From positions 1 to 37,641 of IMG/VR virus record IMGVR_UViG_3300046004_001076: DNA of 37,641 nucleotides, one strand, 5' to 3'. The notes under the pieces were generated by a model. That model worked only from the letters and a program-made list of their open reading frames with translations. It did not search any database and was not told the origin of the DNA. The position numbers and the translations under genes were made by a program. The DNA comes from a virus. Position 1 is the stretch's first letter. The number at the start of each line of letters is the position of its first letter. This document shows, one piece after another, positions 29,585 to 37,641 of the stretch.

Positions 29585-31015
29585 TTAGTTAATTTTGATG
29601 TTTTTCTTTGCCATTACCGAACGGAAGTGATTAGAAACCACATCAATACCGCTTTGCACTTTAACCGTTTTGTCCAATGATGGGTCGGCTGCTGGTGCTT
29701 TAGCTGCAATCGTTTGGGCTACCCTACGGGCTACTGGTGCGGCTGCTGCTACTGGTGCTGGTGCGCCTTGTGCTTTGATTGTAGCTAGTTCCTCACGGAT
29801 AGCTTTCAATTCTTCTGCGAACATTGTAAGCACGTTTTCCATTTCGGGGGTCGTGTCTTTCATGGCTTCAACTTCCAATTCTTTTAGTTCGGTAATTTTA
29901 CCGCCCTCTGTTACAACAACGGTTTTGCCGTCACTCAAAAGGTGTTCACCGTTTGGTGCTGGCACTTCGCCATCTTCTGTTAATACGGCTACCAAATCGC
30001 CAATAGCGATAGTTTCACCGAATGACTCAATACGGATTTTAGTCCCGTCTTCAAGTTCACCGTCAATCAATTTAGATTGGATGCCTTGGATTGTGTTTTT
30101 CAACTTTGTGAATAGACTCATGTCTGCGTTTTTGAATAGATTAATAAAATTTGTTATTGTGTTTGATTTTTCGATTGCCCAATTTACGCCGCTTGTACCG
30201 CCCCACATTAGCCATGCTACATACCCTCTATCCTTCCACGGTTCATCTTTAAATTCGGGTGCTACTTCGCTGTTTTGTTTGTGGCGGTTAAATGATGCCA
30301 TACGTTTTACCGTGTCATCGCTTATCGGCTCTTTGTTGGCTAACTGCCTTGCTCGTGCTAGTCCTACCTCAGTACCTGCATCTACTATGTCCCTGCCGTA
30401 TTCCTCAATCCAATCCAAAGCCTTGCGTGCGTTGTTGCTTGCGCTTTCGGGGTAGTCGGTAAATGTCCTATCTTCAATCAGTAGTTTCCATTCGGCTATT
30501 TGGTCAACTGCTTTAGCTGCTATGCGTACTTGGGTGTTGATGCCTTTTACAAAGCCCAACTCCATCGCACCATCGGCATCCATAAACGTTTCGGCTTTCA
30601 TTAGAGCACGAACCCTGTTTATTTCTAAACCCGTATGCAAACAATACAATGAAGCTAAACGTGCGTTCATTGTTTCCAATATCACTAACTCGCCCGTGTT
30701 GGGGTCGTATTCGGGATAGTAAGCATCGTGGATTAGAAAACCGCTATTTTCGCCAATCTTTGCGTTACAAGCCAATGCGATAACAGTAGCGGCACTTGCC
30801 GCCATACCTACTATATTCGCTTCAAACTTGTAATTTTTACCGCTAGGGGTCTGTAAATAGTCGTAAATAGAAAAGGCATCAACTAAGCTGCCACCGTTGC
30901 TATTGATGTTTACCGTAATTGGAAGTGAATAGCCATAGGCTTGCAATTGCTCAATGAACATCTTACTAGTGATGTCACTGCCAATATCGCCCATAACGTT
31001 TATTACACGTTCCAT
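29585..31015 (-). CDS. ClpP-type prohead protease fused to scaffold-like region
   Basis: 476 residues in three parts. Residues 1-170: serine protease of the ClpP/SppA type with NSNGGSLVDAF (38-48), GMAASAA (S74) and FLIHDAY (H96). Residues about 200-290: a separate segment GLARARQLANKEPISDDTVKRMASF and GYVAWLMWGGTSGVNWAIEKS, seen in other phage head proteins. Residues 300-476: an acidic, helical coiled coil, then an alanine/proline-rich stretch and a basic end, as in scaffolding proteins. It should cut the scaffold during prohead maturation. One gene thus covers protease and scaffold, both used by the capsid gene next to it. Confidence 0.8.
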   Translation of the reverse strand: MERVINVMGDIGSDITSKMFIEQLQAYGYSLPITVNINSNGGSLVDAFSIYDYLQTPSGKNYKFEANIVGMAASAATVIALACNAKIGENSGFLIHDAYYPEYDPNTGELVILETMNARLASLYCLHTGLEINRVRALMKAETFMDADGAMELGFVKGINTQVRIAAKAVDQIAEWKLLIEDRTFTDYPESASNNARKALDWIEEYGRDIVDAGTEVGLARARQLANKEPISDDTVKRMASFNRHKQNSEVAPEFKDEPWKDRGYVAWLMWGGTSGVNWAIEKSNTITNFINLFKNADMSLFTKLKNTIQGIQSKLIDGELEDGTKIRIESFGETIAIGDLVAVLTEDGEVPAPNGEHLLSDGKTVVVTEGGKITELKELEVEAMKDTTPEMENVLTMFAEELKAIREELATIKAQGAPAPVAAAAPVARRVAQTIAAKAPAADPSLDKTVKVQSGIDVVSNHFRSVMAKKNIKIN

Positions 31016-31063
31016 AACCCAAAATTGAGCATAGAACGGCTCATAATATGGGCAAAATGAATA

Positions 31064-31252
31064 TTACTTAACGGTGCGCCTTACCGTGCTTTCGTCAATA
31101 CCAAACTTATTAGCGGTGGTTAGTACCGCATCTTTAATGGTGTGGGTAATCGGCAACAAAGCCCGATAATAAGCCTTGATAGCTTTTACCCTTGTTGCTT
31201 TGCTTAATAGCCCTTTGTCGGCTAACTCTATCAATTCCTTATCTGTTGCCAT
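31064..31252 (-). CDS. small helical protein, 62 aa
   Basis: Starts MATDKELIELADKGLLSKATRVKAIKAYY; the C-terminal part (FGIDESTVRRTVK) looks like the end of a helix-turn-helix. Lies between tail and head modules with a 14-base overlap upstream. It may be a DNA-binding regulator or a small structural protein; unrecognised. Confidence 0.6.
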   Translation of the reverse strand: MATDKELIELADKGLLSKATRVKAIKAYYRALLPITHTIKDAVLTTANKFGIDESTVRRTVK

Positions 31253-31451
31253 GCTCTGTTATGTACGCCCTCCAAAATTTAATAATGTCCACCATGCAAC
31301 TAGGGCAACTAGTAGTTTTAGGGTATTTAAAACCCATTGCCTTATATGCTTGGTACGCCGTGTTTAATTGTGCTGCGTTCCAACTATTTGCAAACACGAA
31401 ACCCCGTAAATTCTCTACCACTTCCCTACTGGGCAACTGCTGAATTTCCAT
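31239..31451 (-). CDS. hypothetical protein, about 70 aa
   Basis: I start it at the ATG at 31451 (MEIQQLPSREVVEN); a second ATG at 31475 is possible but overlaps the CPVGKW gene by 61 bases. It holds VFANSWNAAQLNTAYQAYKAMGF and a CPSCMVDIIKFWRAY segment (CxxC). It resembles small proteins seen near tail genes in other phages. Not assigned. Confidence 0.6.
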   Translation of the reverse strand: MEIQQLPSREVVENLRGFVFANSWNAAQLNTAYQAYKAMGFKYPKTTSCPSCMVDIIKFWRAYITEHGNR

Positions 31452-31594
31452 GCTATTTTTGGTTTTAGAAAACACCTACATTGATTGCATTGCGGAAACA
31501 AATTTACAATTGGCACAACGTATTCTTTGTGCTCGCACTTATCGCATAGTTTTTCACGGATAGCCTTAGTCTGATTGTCTGTTTTAACCTCCAA
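31415..31594 (-). CDS. small Cys-rich zinc-ribbon protein with CPVGKW end
   Basis: A 59-codon frame with no ATG, starting at TTG 31594 (in the last codons of the tape measure gene) and ending at 31415. It has CDKC and CNQCRC pairs and ends SSCPVGKW. The CxxC-CxxC plus C-P-x-G-K-W ending is a pattern I recall from small proteins next to tape measure genes in Bacteroidota phages. It fills the gap between two annotated genes. The start codon is uncertain. Confidence 0.6.
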   Translation of the reverse strand: MEVKTDNQTKAIREKLCDKCEHKEYVVPIVNLFPQCNQCRCFLKPKIAWKFSSCPVGKW

Positions 31595-34577
31595 TGGTAG
31601 TTTGGTTTTGAATTTGAATAATACTGCTTTGCTGGCTAGTGGTATCCACTACGTTGTTCAATACTTGTATAGGTGGTATATCAAACGTAAAGCCGCCACC
31701 TAAGTTTTGCTCACTAGCTGCCAAACTCGCACCTGCCGCACTAAACACGGGGGCAACAATACCACCCGTCTCAAACTTTTTGCCGCCTGTCATGTAATTC
31801 ATTTGGCTTATTGCACGTACAAAGTCGGGTCGTTTCTGTATGCCTTTGTTAACGATTATTTCGCCTCCTTCGGCTTCCATTAACCTACCCCCTGCGGAAA
31901 ACTTAACCCCTCCGTTGGCGTGTGAATTGCCTGTAATAAACCCACCGCCCATTGGTATATTGCCACCTTCTGCGAATTTACCTATTATGCCACCGTATTG
32001 AAATTTTGGTGCGCTTTTTAGTGCCGCGGTTGCTTGTGCGACTGCACCTAATATCGTAGTTATGGTAGTCGCAATAAACAAAGGGGTTGCTACAAACGCA
32101 GCAGGACCCGTTGCGCTTGCCGCTGTGGTTGCGCCCGCAATACCAGCACTTATTGATTTAGCCGTATCAACACCTATTTGAAATAAAGTTGCCGCCTTTT
32201 GTAATGCTGCATTTTCTTTGAATAGTCCAGCTAACGAACCAAATAAACTACTGTAACTTTGCGCAATTTGTAGGTTGAATTGCGTTTGTGTTTGAACTTG
32301 CGTTTGTAATAGCTGATTCCTTTGCTGCGCTTGTTCAGCTAAGAATAGCGTTTTTTCTTCTTCTGTGCCTTTAAAACTTGCAAGCTCTTCGGCTTGTGTT
32401 GATAGTAATAACTCAAAAGCAAGGGCATCACGTTCTTTTTGTGATTCTGCATTTAATATTTCAGTTTCAATACGTGCTTGCTCGTTATCAAATTTTTGCT
32501 GCGCTAGCAATGCATCGTTCTGTTTAATTAATGCGTTACGGGCGTTTAATTGCTCTTGAAGCAATACGTTTTTTTCTGTTTCTGTACCAACAAATGCGTC
32601 TAATTCTTGCTTTTGTTTTTCTTTTAATCCTTGAAGTTCAAGTTGTCCTAAAATTACTTTATCGGTAATAAATAGTTTTTCACCTTCTAATATAGACTGA
32701 TTAAGTTCAAATTGTGCTGCTGTTTCATTGTCTAATATTTCTTTATTTAACTGCTCAATAGCTATCTTATATTGTTCATTATATGCATCTCTAGTATCTT
32801 GTTTTAATTTTTCAGAAACCTTTAGTAATTCAACACTTGCTAAATCGGCTTTCTTTTGATTCTCTAATCGTTGGCGTTCACGGTCAAACTCATTATCAAT
32901 AAGTGCAAGGTCATTTTCTTGTTGCAGTTTTAGTAATTGCCCTTGCGCTGCCGTTTCGTTTTGTATACGATTATCGTTGTATTTCTTTTGGTCTGCTAGT
33001 TTCTTATCGTTGGCATCTTTTTGGCTTGCTATCCTGTTATTCTCAATAACCGTTATTTCGGTATTTAGGTTATCAAGTTCAATACCTATCTCTCTTAGCC
33101 TTTTGGTTTCTTCGGCTGTATTGGCATTGATTAGCCCTTTTGCTTTTATTATTGCTTCGGTAACCTTCAACTCCTTTTCAAATGATAATTGGATTTGCTT
33201 ACGCTTTTCAATTTCTAAATCCGTAACATCTTTGCCTAAAGACTTTTGTATTGCTATTTCTGCTTCAATAGCCCGTATTTTATCCTCGTTGGCTTGCTCG
33301 AATGCTAGTTTATCCGCATTGTATCTTTTTAAGGCATCTTCACTTAGTTTCTTAGCTTCGGCATCGGCTTTAAAAGATGTTATACCAATGGCATCGCTAA
33401 AGTTCTTAACGCCTTGAATTACGCCATTGATAGTTGAGCCAATCGCATCGAACGCATCTCCGATTATTTTTATTTTGTCTTTTAGCGCAAACAAGGCTAT
33501 GCCAACCGCTGCCACTACCGCTGCGAATAAAAATATCGGATTGGATAATAGTACTTTGCCGAATGCAGTAAACGAACTAGCCGCACCCTTTAACCCGTCT
33601 TTTAAGCTGCTAAAAGTTAAGCCTTTTAAGGTTGTGCCTAATTGCGCTATACGTTCATTAGCTTGCTTAAAATCAAGGTTTCCGAGTGATTGCCCAACGC
33701 CCCCTAACTGCTCTCTAAATTTCTCAAACTCCGTGCCTTTCTCTTGTTTGATAGCTTCGTTGGCATCTTCTATTTTATCCTGTAATTTACCAGCTTCGGC
33801 GGTTAATCTTTTAAAGTCTTCTGTACCCTCACCAGCCACGGCTGCGGCTTCTTTTAATGCCCTTAGTTTGCTTTTTAGGCTTTCGGCTGATGCGCCTGCT
33901 TCGTTTTCAGTTTGGGTTAACGCCTTTAACTGATTATCTACTTCCTTTTCGGATTTGGCTAATATCTGATATTCTTCTGCTAGTGCTTGGATTGCTGCTT
34001 CGTTGGCAACGAATACAGCGTTGTTTTCCTGTCCGCTTTTACGGGCTGCCGCTTGCGCTTGTAATAATTGTTTTAGGCTTGTTTCGAGTTCGCCTAATGC
34101 CTCTTTGTAGTTACCTACGTTCCTGCTTGTGTTACCTACTGCGCTTTCAAGTTTCTTTAGTTCATCGCTAATCGCTTTGGCTTGGTTTTGTACGTCTTTG
34201 CCTTTTGCGCTTTCACGTTCCGCCCGGGTTAAATTGTTATATTCTTTGGTAAGGTTCGATAATTGCGCCCGTAAGGAAACAATGCTACCCTCGTTTTCGT
34301 TTAGTACTTTAGCTTCGTTTTGCGTTTCACGAATTAAGTCGCCTTTGGCTTTAGTTAGGTTGCGTTGTTGAACAATGTTCCTGCCAAGTTCATCGGTTAA
34401 ATCTCTGTATTTAGCAGTACCTTGGTCGTTCAACTCTGTTAGGTTGACTAAGTCCGCCCTATTTCTTTTGATAGTTTGGTTCAGAGTCGTTAACTCGTTA
34501 TCAACCTTACCAATAGCAGCGGCTTGGGCTTCAAGTCCGTCAAAGTTAATCCGATATACTAATGTTTTTTCAGCCAT
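31584..34577 (-). CDS. tail tape measure protein
   Basis: 997 residues; sets tail length and is ejected with DNA. Residues 1-290 are coiled coil (QTIKRNRADLVNLTELNDQG; LSNLTKEYNNLTRAERESAK). A membrane segment lies near 343-366 (LLSNPIFLFAAVVAAVGIAL), a long E/K/Q-rich coiled coil follows (about 420-790), and a second hydrophobic stretch is near 805-850 (AFVATPLFIATTITTILGAV). The end is glycine-rich (GGIIGKFAEGGNIPMGGGF). Length, coils and two hydrophobic patches are typical. The tail tube gene lies downstream, not upstream. The gene overlaps the baseplate-like gene by 8 bases. Confidence 0.9.
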   Translation of the reverse strand: MAEKTLVYRINFDGLEAQAAAIGKVDNELTTLNQTIKRNRADLVNLTELNDQGTAKYRDLTDELGRNIVQQRNLTKAKGDLIRETQNEAKVLNENEGSIVSLRAQLSNLTKEYNNLTRAERESAKGKDVQNQAKAISDELKKLESAVGNTSRNVGNYKEALGELETSLKQLLQAQAAARKSGQENNAVFVANEAAIQALAEEYQILAKSEKEVDNQLKALTQTENEAGASAESLKSKLRALKEAAAVAGEGTEDFKRLTAEAGKLQDKIEDANEAIKQEKGTEFEKFREQLGGVGQSLGNLDFKQANERIAQLGTTLKGLTFSSLKDGLKGAASSFTAFGKVLLSNPIFLFAAVVAAVGIALFALKDKIKIIGDAFDAIGSTINGVIQGVKNFSDAIGITSFKADAEAKKLSEDALKRYNADKLAFEQANEDKIRAIEAEIAIQKSLGKDVTDLEIEKRKQIQLSFEKELKVTEAIIKAKGLINANTAEETKRLREIGIELDNLNTEITVIENNRIASQKDANDKKLADQKKYNDNRIQNETAAQGQLLKLQQENDLALIDNEFDRERQRLENQKKADLASVELLKVSEKLKQDTRDAYNEQYKIAIEQLNKEILDNETAAQFELNQSILEGEKLFITDKVILGQLELQGLKEKQKQELDAFVGTETEKNVLLQEQLNARNALIKQNDALLAQQKFDNEQARIETEILNAESQKERDALAFELLLSTQAEELASFKGTEEEKTLFLAEQAQQRNQLLQTQVQTQTQFNLQIAQSYSSLFGSLAGLFKENAALQKAATLFQIGVDTAKSISAGIAGATTAASATGPAAFVATPLFIATTITTILGAVAQATAALKSAPKFQYGGIIGKFAEGGNIPMGGGFITGNSHANGGVKFSAGGRLMEAEGGEIIVNKGIQKRPDFVRAISQMNYMTGGKKFETGGIVAPVFSAAGASLAASEQNLGGGFTFDIPPIQVLNNVVDTTSQQSSIIQIQNQTTIGG

Positions 34578-37131
34578 TGCCTAATTTATGTACTGTTTCG
34601 TAATTACCGTCTATTGTGGCGTAAACGTCCTGTATCGTGCTGTTTACTATTGTCCTTACCGTACCCCCGTGTACTTTAAATACGCCTGCTGGCGTTAGCT
34701 GCAAACCGTTGTATCGTGCATCGTCTCCCTCACCTATGCCAATAATCCAAACGCTATCATTGCCAAAATTATAGTTACCAAAAATATGTTGGTTGCTTTC
34801 GGTTTGGTAGTTGCCATTGCCTAGCACCGTACCGCCACCACGAATAATACCCACGTTACCGCTGCCGTTAAACCCTACCAAACTTTCAAAGGACTGTTTA
34901 CCGCCTGCCGTTAACGTACCACCACCTATTGCGCTTAATTGCCTTGTACCGCCTTGTATGGTGGGTATCTCGGTAACTATCGGTCTGTCAAACGGCAAAG
35001 TATCGTAAGCCTTTACCAATTCGTAGATAGTGGTTTTGTTTTTGTTTGGGGTAAAGTCTATAACTTGGTTCACATAATACCACCCCTGTAAGTTCACGTG
35101 CTCAAGATAAATAGGCTTGAACAAATCAAGGTTTTTGAAGTCTAAGCCCGTAATTTTAAAATAGGCTTTATGCACCCGTCTATCGCTTATTACGGCTACA
35201 TCACCATTGTAGTATGTCCTTACTAATCCGTTGCGGTTCGTGCTGTCATTGTATAACAGATTAACATCAACGGGTGCAACCGTATCGGGGTCAATCATGA
35301 AACAACTAGGCATAGTGGTTAGTATAACATTTAACCACTTCCAACTAGCCTTAACACCTCCCGATTGGAATACATCTACATAACCTTTGTAGTATAGTAT
35401 TCGCGGAAGGAAATCAAAAGACTGTGGGGGGCTTGGTGCGTTCACGTTCCACATAACAGGGATAGGGCAACCGCTTGGACTCCACGGGTGCACATTGTAG
35501 CTTACCGTTGCTGCAAAAAACTTAGTGCCTAAATTAGTTACTCCGTCTTTGAAGTTGCTGCCTAAATCGTATAAGGCACTACCAAAAACACTACCTTGCT
35601 CTTGGTTGTAGTTTTGCTGCCATTTATCGTTGCTGTCACTTGCGTACTGAAACTGTAAGTTACGGTTGTATGCTTGGATTATATCGGTTGTGATGCGATT
35701 GTCAACATCTAGTTTATCCGTCAAGTCCTCGCCTTGTGTTAATGGTTTGAGTAAAGCGGTTTTAGGCTCAATCCTAATTACACGGTCATCATTATTGGTA
35801 TCAAAGTAAAGGTTAAATATATTTTGCATACCGCCTAAAATATCCAATACCTTAATATCCTTTAAGACACTAGATAAAACATAGGTGCGCCCTGTGGTAA
35901 TGTTTCTTTGAAATGTTTGGGTAAACTTTGACTCGTTCAGCATTGTAACGGTCAATAATCCACCTAAAGGAGTAGAATAAGCATATTTTAGTATTATCTC
36001 GTATTGCCCTACTGCTATGCTTTGTATTGTACTTTGGCTGCTAAAAACTATTGTGTTTTGTGAAAATGGGTTTGTTGTTTGTACTACAACGGGAGGGTCT
36101 AAAGGCAAATCTATAACCTCTTGCAACGTGTTTACATCACGGAGAATAATATGAAAATCGCCTATGTTAAAACTATTGCTAGCATCAAAATTTATTTCAG
36201 CTTCAACTCCGTATTGATAATCTCCTTGCTCTGTAATTGTTATTATGCCTGTGGTATTATTATACACGTTGCTTTGGTCATCAAATTCTACGTTAGGTAT
36301 TAGCCTACTATAAATATACGGACTAGTTCCTACTGGGCTTGTTGGGAACGTATTGCTACTTACAATCACGTTACCACCAGCCCGAATATCGAAATCGAAT
36401 AAACCGCCTTTATTAAAACCACCGCCCGTAAAAGGAAGTATTAACTTACTACCTACACCCGTACTAAAGAAGTCACTCTCTAAAGTGTAGCCAATACTCG
36501 CAAAGGCTTTAGTCAACATCTTACCTAAGTAAATAGCAGGGCGCATATCCGTTTCAGCTACGTAGTTCCCGTTAACAGGTTGCCCGTAACTAATCAATGG
36601 ATACAAGTAATCGAATAAACTTGGAAACCTCCAACTAGCTTCGATATACGCACGGCTCAATGTGGATTGTGTGGTGCTTGCTGGCAACACACCGCTTAAT
36701 TGTCCGTTGCTCATGCCAAAACTAGCGACTTCCAAATTGCCGTAATCGTAGCTGTTAATAGTTGCGCCACCTAACAAGGTGTACCAATCCACGTTATCGC
36801 TGTAAATCCTTAAAGTGTATTCATCTGCTTGGTTGCGTTGCCCTACGTTAATAGCGAATATCAAACCCGTTAAAATAGGCATACCGTTGTAACTAATGGA
36901 ACAATCTCGCCCACCTATTGCAGTAGCATTAGCGTTGTAAATGTACTTTAGGAAGCGGTTGTTTTTAGCCGTTGCCAGTACTTTGAAGTCCTTTGTATAA
37001 ACGCCTTGCCTTTTCGTAATATCTCTAATGTCACTATTCGACTTGGTTAATGACAAAGGGAACGTATCACTATCGTTGATTTCAATAGTGCCAATATTCG
37101 CATCGTTTTCGTACAAAGTTACCTCTATCAT
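34570..37131 (-). CDS. baseplate / hub-like tail protein
   Basis: 853 residues. The N-terminus IEINDSDTFPLSLTKSNSDIRDITKRQGVYTKDFKVLATAKNN fits a Bacteroidota phage tail family (LPFT...DI.KR.G.YSK...IPAT.NN). The middle has many beta strands and the C-terminal third is glycine-rich (TRQLSAIGGGTLTAGGKQSF), ending in a small part that may bind the tail tube. Upstream is the distal-tail-like gene with ATGA overlap and downstream the tape measure, so it likely forms the tail tip hub or fibre base. Confidence 0.7.
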   Translation of the reverse strand: MIEVTLYENDANIGTIEINDSDTFPLSLTKSNSDIRDITKRQGVYTKDFKVLATAKNNRFLKYIYNANATAIGGRDCSISYNGMPILTGLIFAINVGQRNQADEYTLRIYSDNVDWYTLLGGATINSYDYGNLEVASFGMSNGQLSGVLPASTTQSTLSRAYIEASWRFPSLFDYLYPLISYGQPVNGNYVAETDMRPAIYLGKMLTKAFASIGYTLESDFFSTGVGSKLILPFTGGGFNKGGLFDFDIRAGGNVIVSSNTFPTSPVGTSPYIYSRLIPNVEFDDQSNVYNNTTGIITITEQGDYQYGVEAEINFDASNSFNIGDFHIILRDVNTLQEVIDLPLDPPVVVQTTNPFSQNTIVFSSQSTIQSIAVGQYEIILKYAYSTPLGGLLTVTMLNESKFTQTFQRNITTGRTYVLSSVLKDIKVLDILGGMQNIFNLYFDTNNDDRVIRIEPKTALLKPLTQGEDLTDKLDVDNRITTDIIQAYNRNLQFQYASDSNDKWQQNYNQEQGSVFGSALYDLGSNFKDGVTNLGTKFFAATVSYNVHPWSPSGCPIPVMWNVNAPSPPQSFDFLPRILYYKGYVDVFQSGGVKASWKWLNVILTTMPSCFMIDPDTVAPVDVNLLYNDSTNRNGLVRTYYNGDVAVISDRRVHKAYFKITGLDFKNLDLFKPIYLEHVNLQGWYYVNQVIDFTPNKNKTTIYELVKAYDTLPFDRPIVTEIPTIQGGTRQLSAIGGGTLTAGGKQSFESLVGFNGSGNVGIIRGGGTVLGNGNYQTESNQHIFGNYNFGNDSVWIIGIGEGDDARYNGLQLTPAGVFKVHGGTVRTIVNSTIQDVYATIDGNYETVHKLGNG

Positions 37132-37641
37132 AAGCGTTGGTTGCGGATATTGTTAGCCAATCGGATTGCTAATGTTAAGCTACCTAGTTTATTTTGATTG
37201 TCGTAAACAAACCGCTCATCGTCTATCGTTATGGGTATTAGTTGCCCTGCGGTTTCCATGTACGCCACGGGGCTACCTACCAACTCCGCTAACCACTCGG
37301 ACTCATCTTGTGACAGTATGTCACTGTTTAAAGTCATTGTTTGTACTACATCTCTGTATTGCGCCTGTGCGCCCCTGTCTTTAGGTGTAAATCCGTTGCG
37401 TAAATACTTTTCGTATTGAGTGCTGCTTGGTTTTACTGAACTTGTGTTGAACCCTGTGAAGGTGTAGCTATCGTAACCGCCCCACCTATTTAGAAAATGT
37501 ACCCTAACTGCGCCATCGCATTGTGTCACTATCCTAAAAAATACCACTTCGCTTGACAGGGCAAAATTTATATTCGGCGGTGTGCCCGTCTTAACGCCAA
37601 CGGCTACCACATAGTAAGCCGAACCTGCTGGCGGTGTTATG
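37128..37641 (-). CDS. distal tail-like protein, N-terminus beyond the right edge
   Basis: The frame is open to the window edge: in-frame codons before the GTG at 37610 read ITPPAGSAYYV, so the gene is cut, not started, here. The visible 170 residues have VRVHFLNRWGGYDSYTFTGF, a motif I recall from Bacteroidota tail proteins, and a second half with ESEWLAELVGSPVAY. Together with the next two genes it forms the tail tip. It stops in ATGA with the 853-residue protein. Confidence 0.75.
   Translation of the reverse strand, partial: ITPPAGSAYYVVAVGVKTGTPPNINFALSSEVVFFRIVTQCDGAVRVHFLNRWGGYDSYTFTGFNTSSVKPSSTQYEKYLRNGFTPKDRGAQAQYRDVVQTMTLNSDILSQDESEWLAELVGSPVAYMETAGQLIPITIDDERFVYDNQNKLGSLTLAIRLANNIRNQRL

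Noticed and set aside
29670-30455. Long plus-strand frame (261 codons) opposite the protease/scaffold gene
   Set aside because: It is the shadow of an alanine-rich gene; low-complexity S/A/V protein, no leader or promoter, and the minus frame has clear protease motifs.
32977-33933. Plus-strand frames of 146 and 168 codons opposite the tape measure gene
   Set aside because: Serine/leucine-rich shadow of coiled-coil sequence; no domain or leader.
1-37641. CRISPR arrays, insertion sequences and integrase genes
   Set aside because: No repeat-spacer pattern, no transposase or tyrosine/serine recombinase motifs were found.
37608-37641. Direct circular joining of right edge to left edge
   Set aside because: Joining the edges extends the partial tail gene without giving an ATG and closes the small left-edge frame at once with a stop, so the window edges are probably not adjacent.

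Overview
This window is most of the genome of a tailed, siphovirus-like bacteriophage (or prophage) of a Bacteroidota host. Every gene I can support lies on the minus strand, so transcription runs from the right edge to the left edge. Three things point to the host phylum. Intergenic gaps carry promoter boxes of the Bacteroidota type (TTTG or TTG, a spacer of about 19-23 bases, then TAnnTTTG). Start codons follow A-rich leaders with no Shine-Dalgarno sequence. One tail gene begins with a signal peptide ending SYGQ, a common Bacteroidota form. No integrase, repressor, tRNA or CRISPR array is visible, so a lytic or temperate lifestyle cannot be decided here.

In transcription order from the right: (1) 37.6-31.0 kb holds tail genes: a partial distal-tail-like gene cut by the window edge, an 853-residue baseplate/hub-like protein, the tape measure protein and three small proteins. 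(2) 31.0-26.0 kb holds head genes: a ClpP-type prohead protease fused to a scaffold-like tail, the HK97-type major capsid protein, the tail tube protein, the portal and a head-tail connector. (3) 26.0-21.6 kb holds fibre and adsorption genes, including one with a signal peptide and one with three 84-residue repeats followed by a propeller-like half. (4) 21.6-17.6 kb holds a lysis-like set (two small membrane proteins, a DUF5675 protein and an overlapping spanin-like pair), a large metallophosphoesterase, a DUF3310 protein, three terminators and a gene-free stretch that looks like a structured RNA. (5) 17.4-6.5 kb holds many small early genes, YopX, SSB, an ERF annealing protein, nucleases (HNH and PD-(D/E)XK-like), zinc-ribbon proteins, a DUF1376 replication protein and a Twinkle/T7 gp4-like primase-helicase. 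(6) 6.2-2.8 kb holds small unknown genes, a shortened adenine methyltransferase remnant, a ParB-like protein and a cytosine-C5 methyltransferase. (7) 2.8 kb to the left edge holds the small and large terminase subunits and a tail-assembly-chaperone-like gene with a T9 run at which a -1 shift opens a 92-codon extension.

Genes are packed tightly: about 17 junctions are ATGA overlaps, which suggests translational coupling. The terminase and chaperone-like genes at the left edge would precede the tail genes at the right edge if the genome is circularly permuted. The head order is unusual, because the tape measure comes before protease, capsid, tail tube and portal. The strongest leads are the T9 frameshift gene, the 430-base gene-free unit bounded by terminators at 20.5-21.0 kb, the repeated promoter/operator module at 11.7 and 13.9 kb, and several genes shorter than 60 codons that fill apparent gaps.
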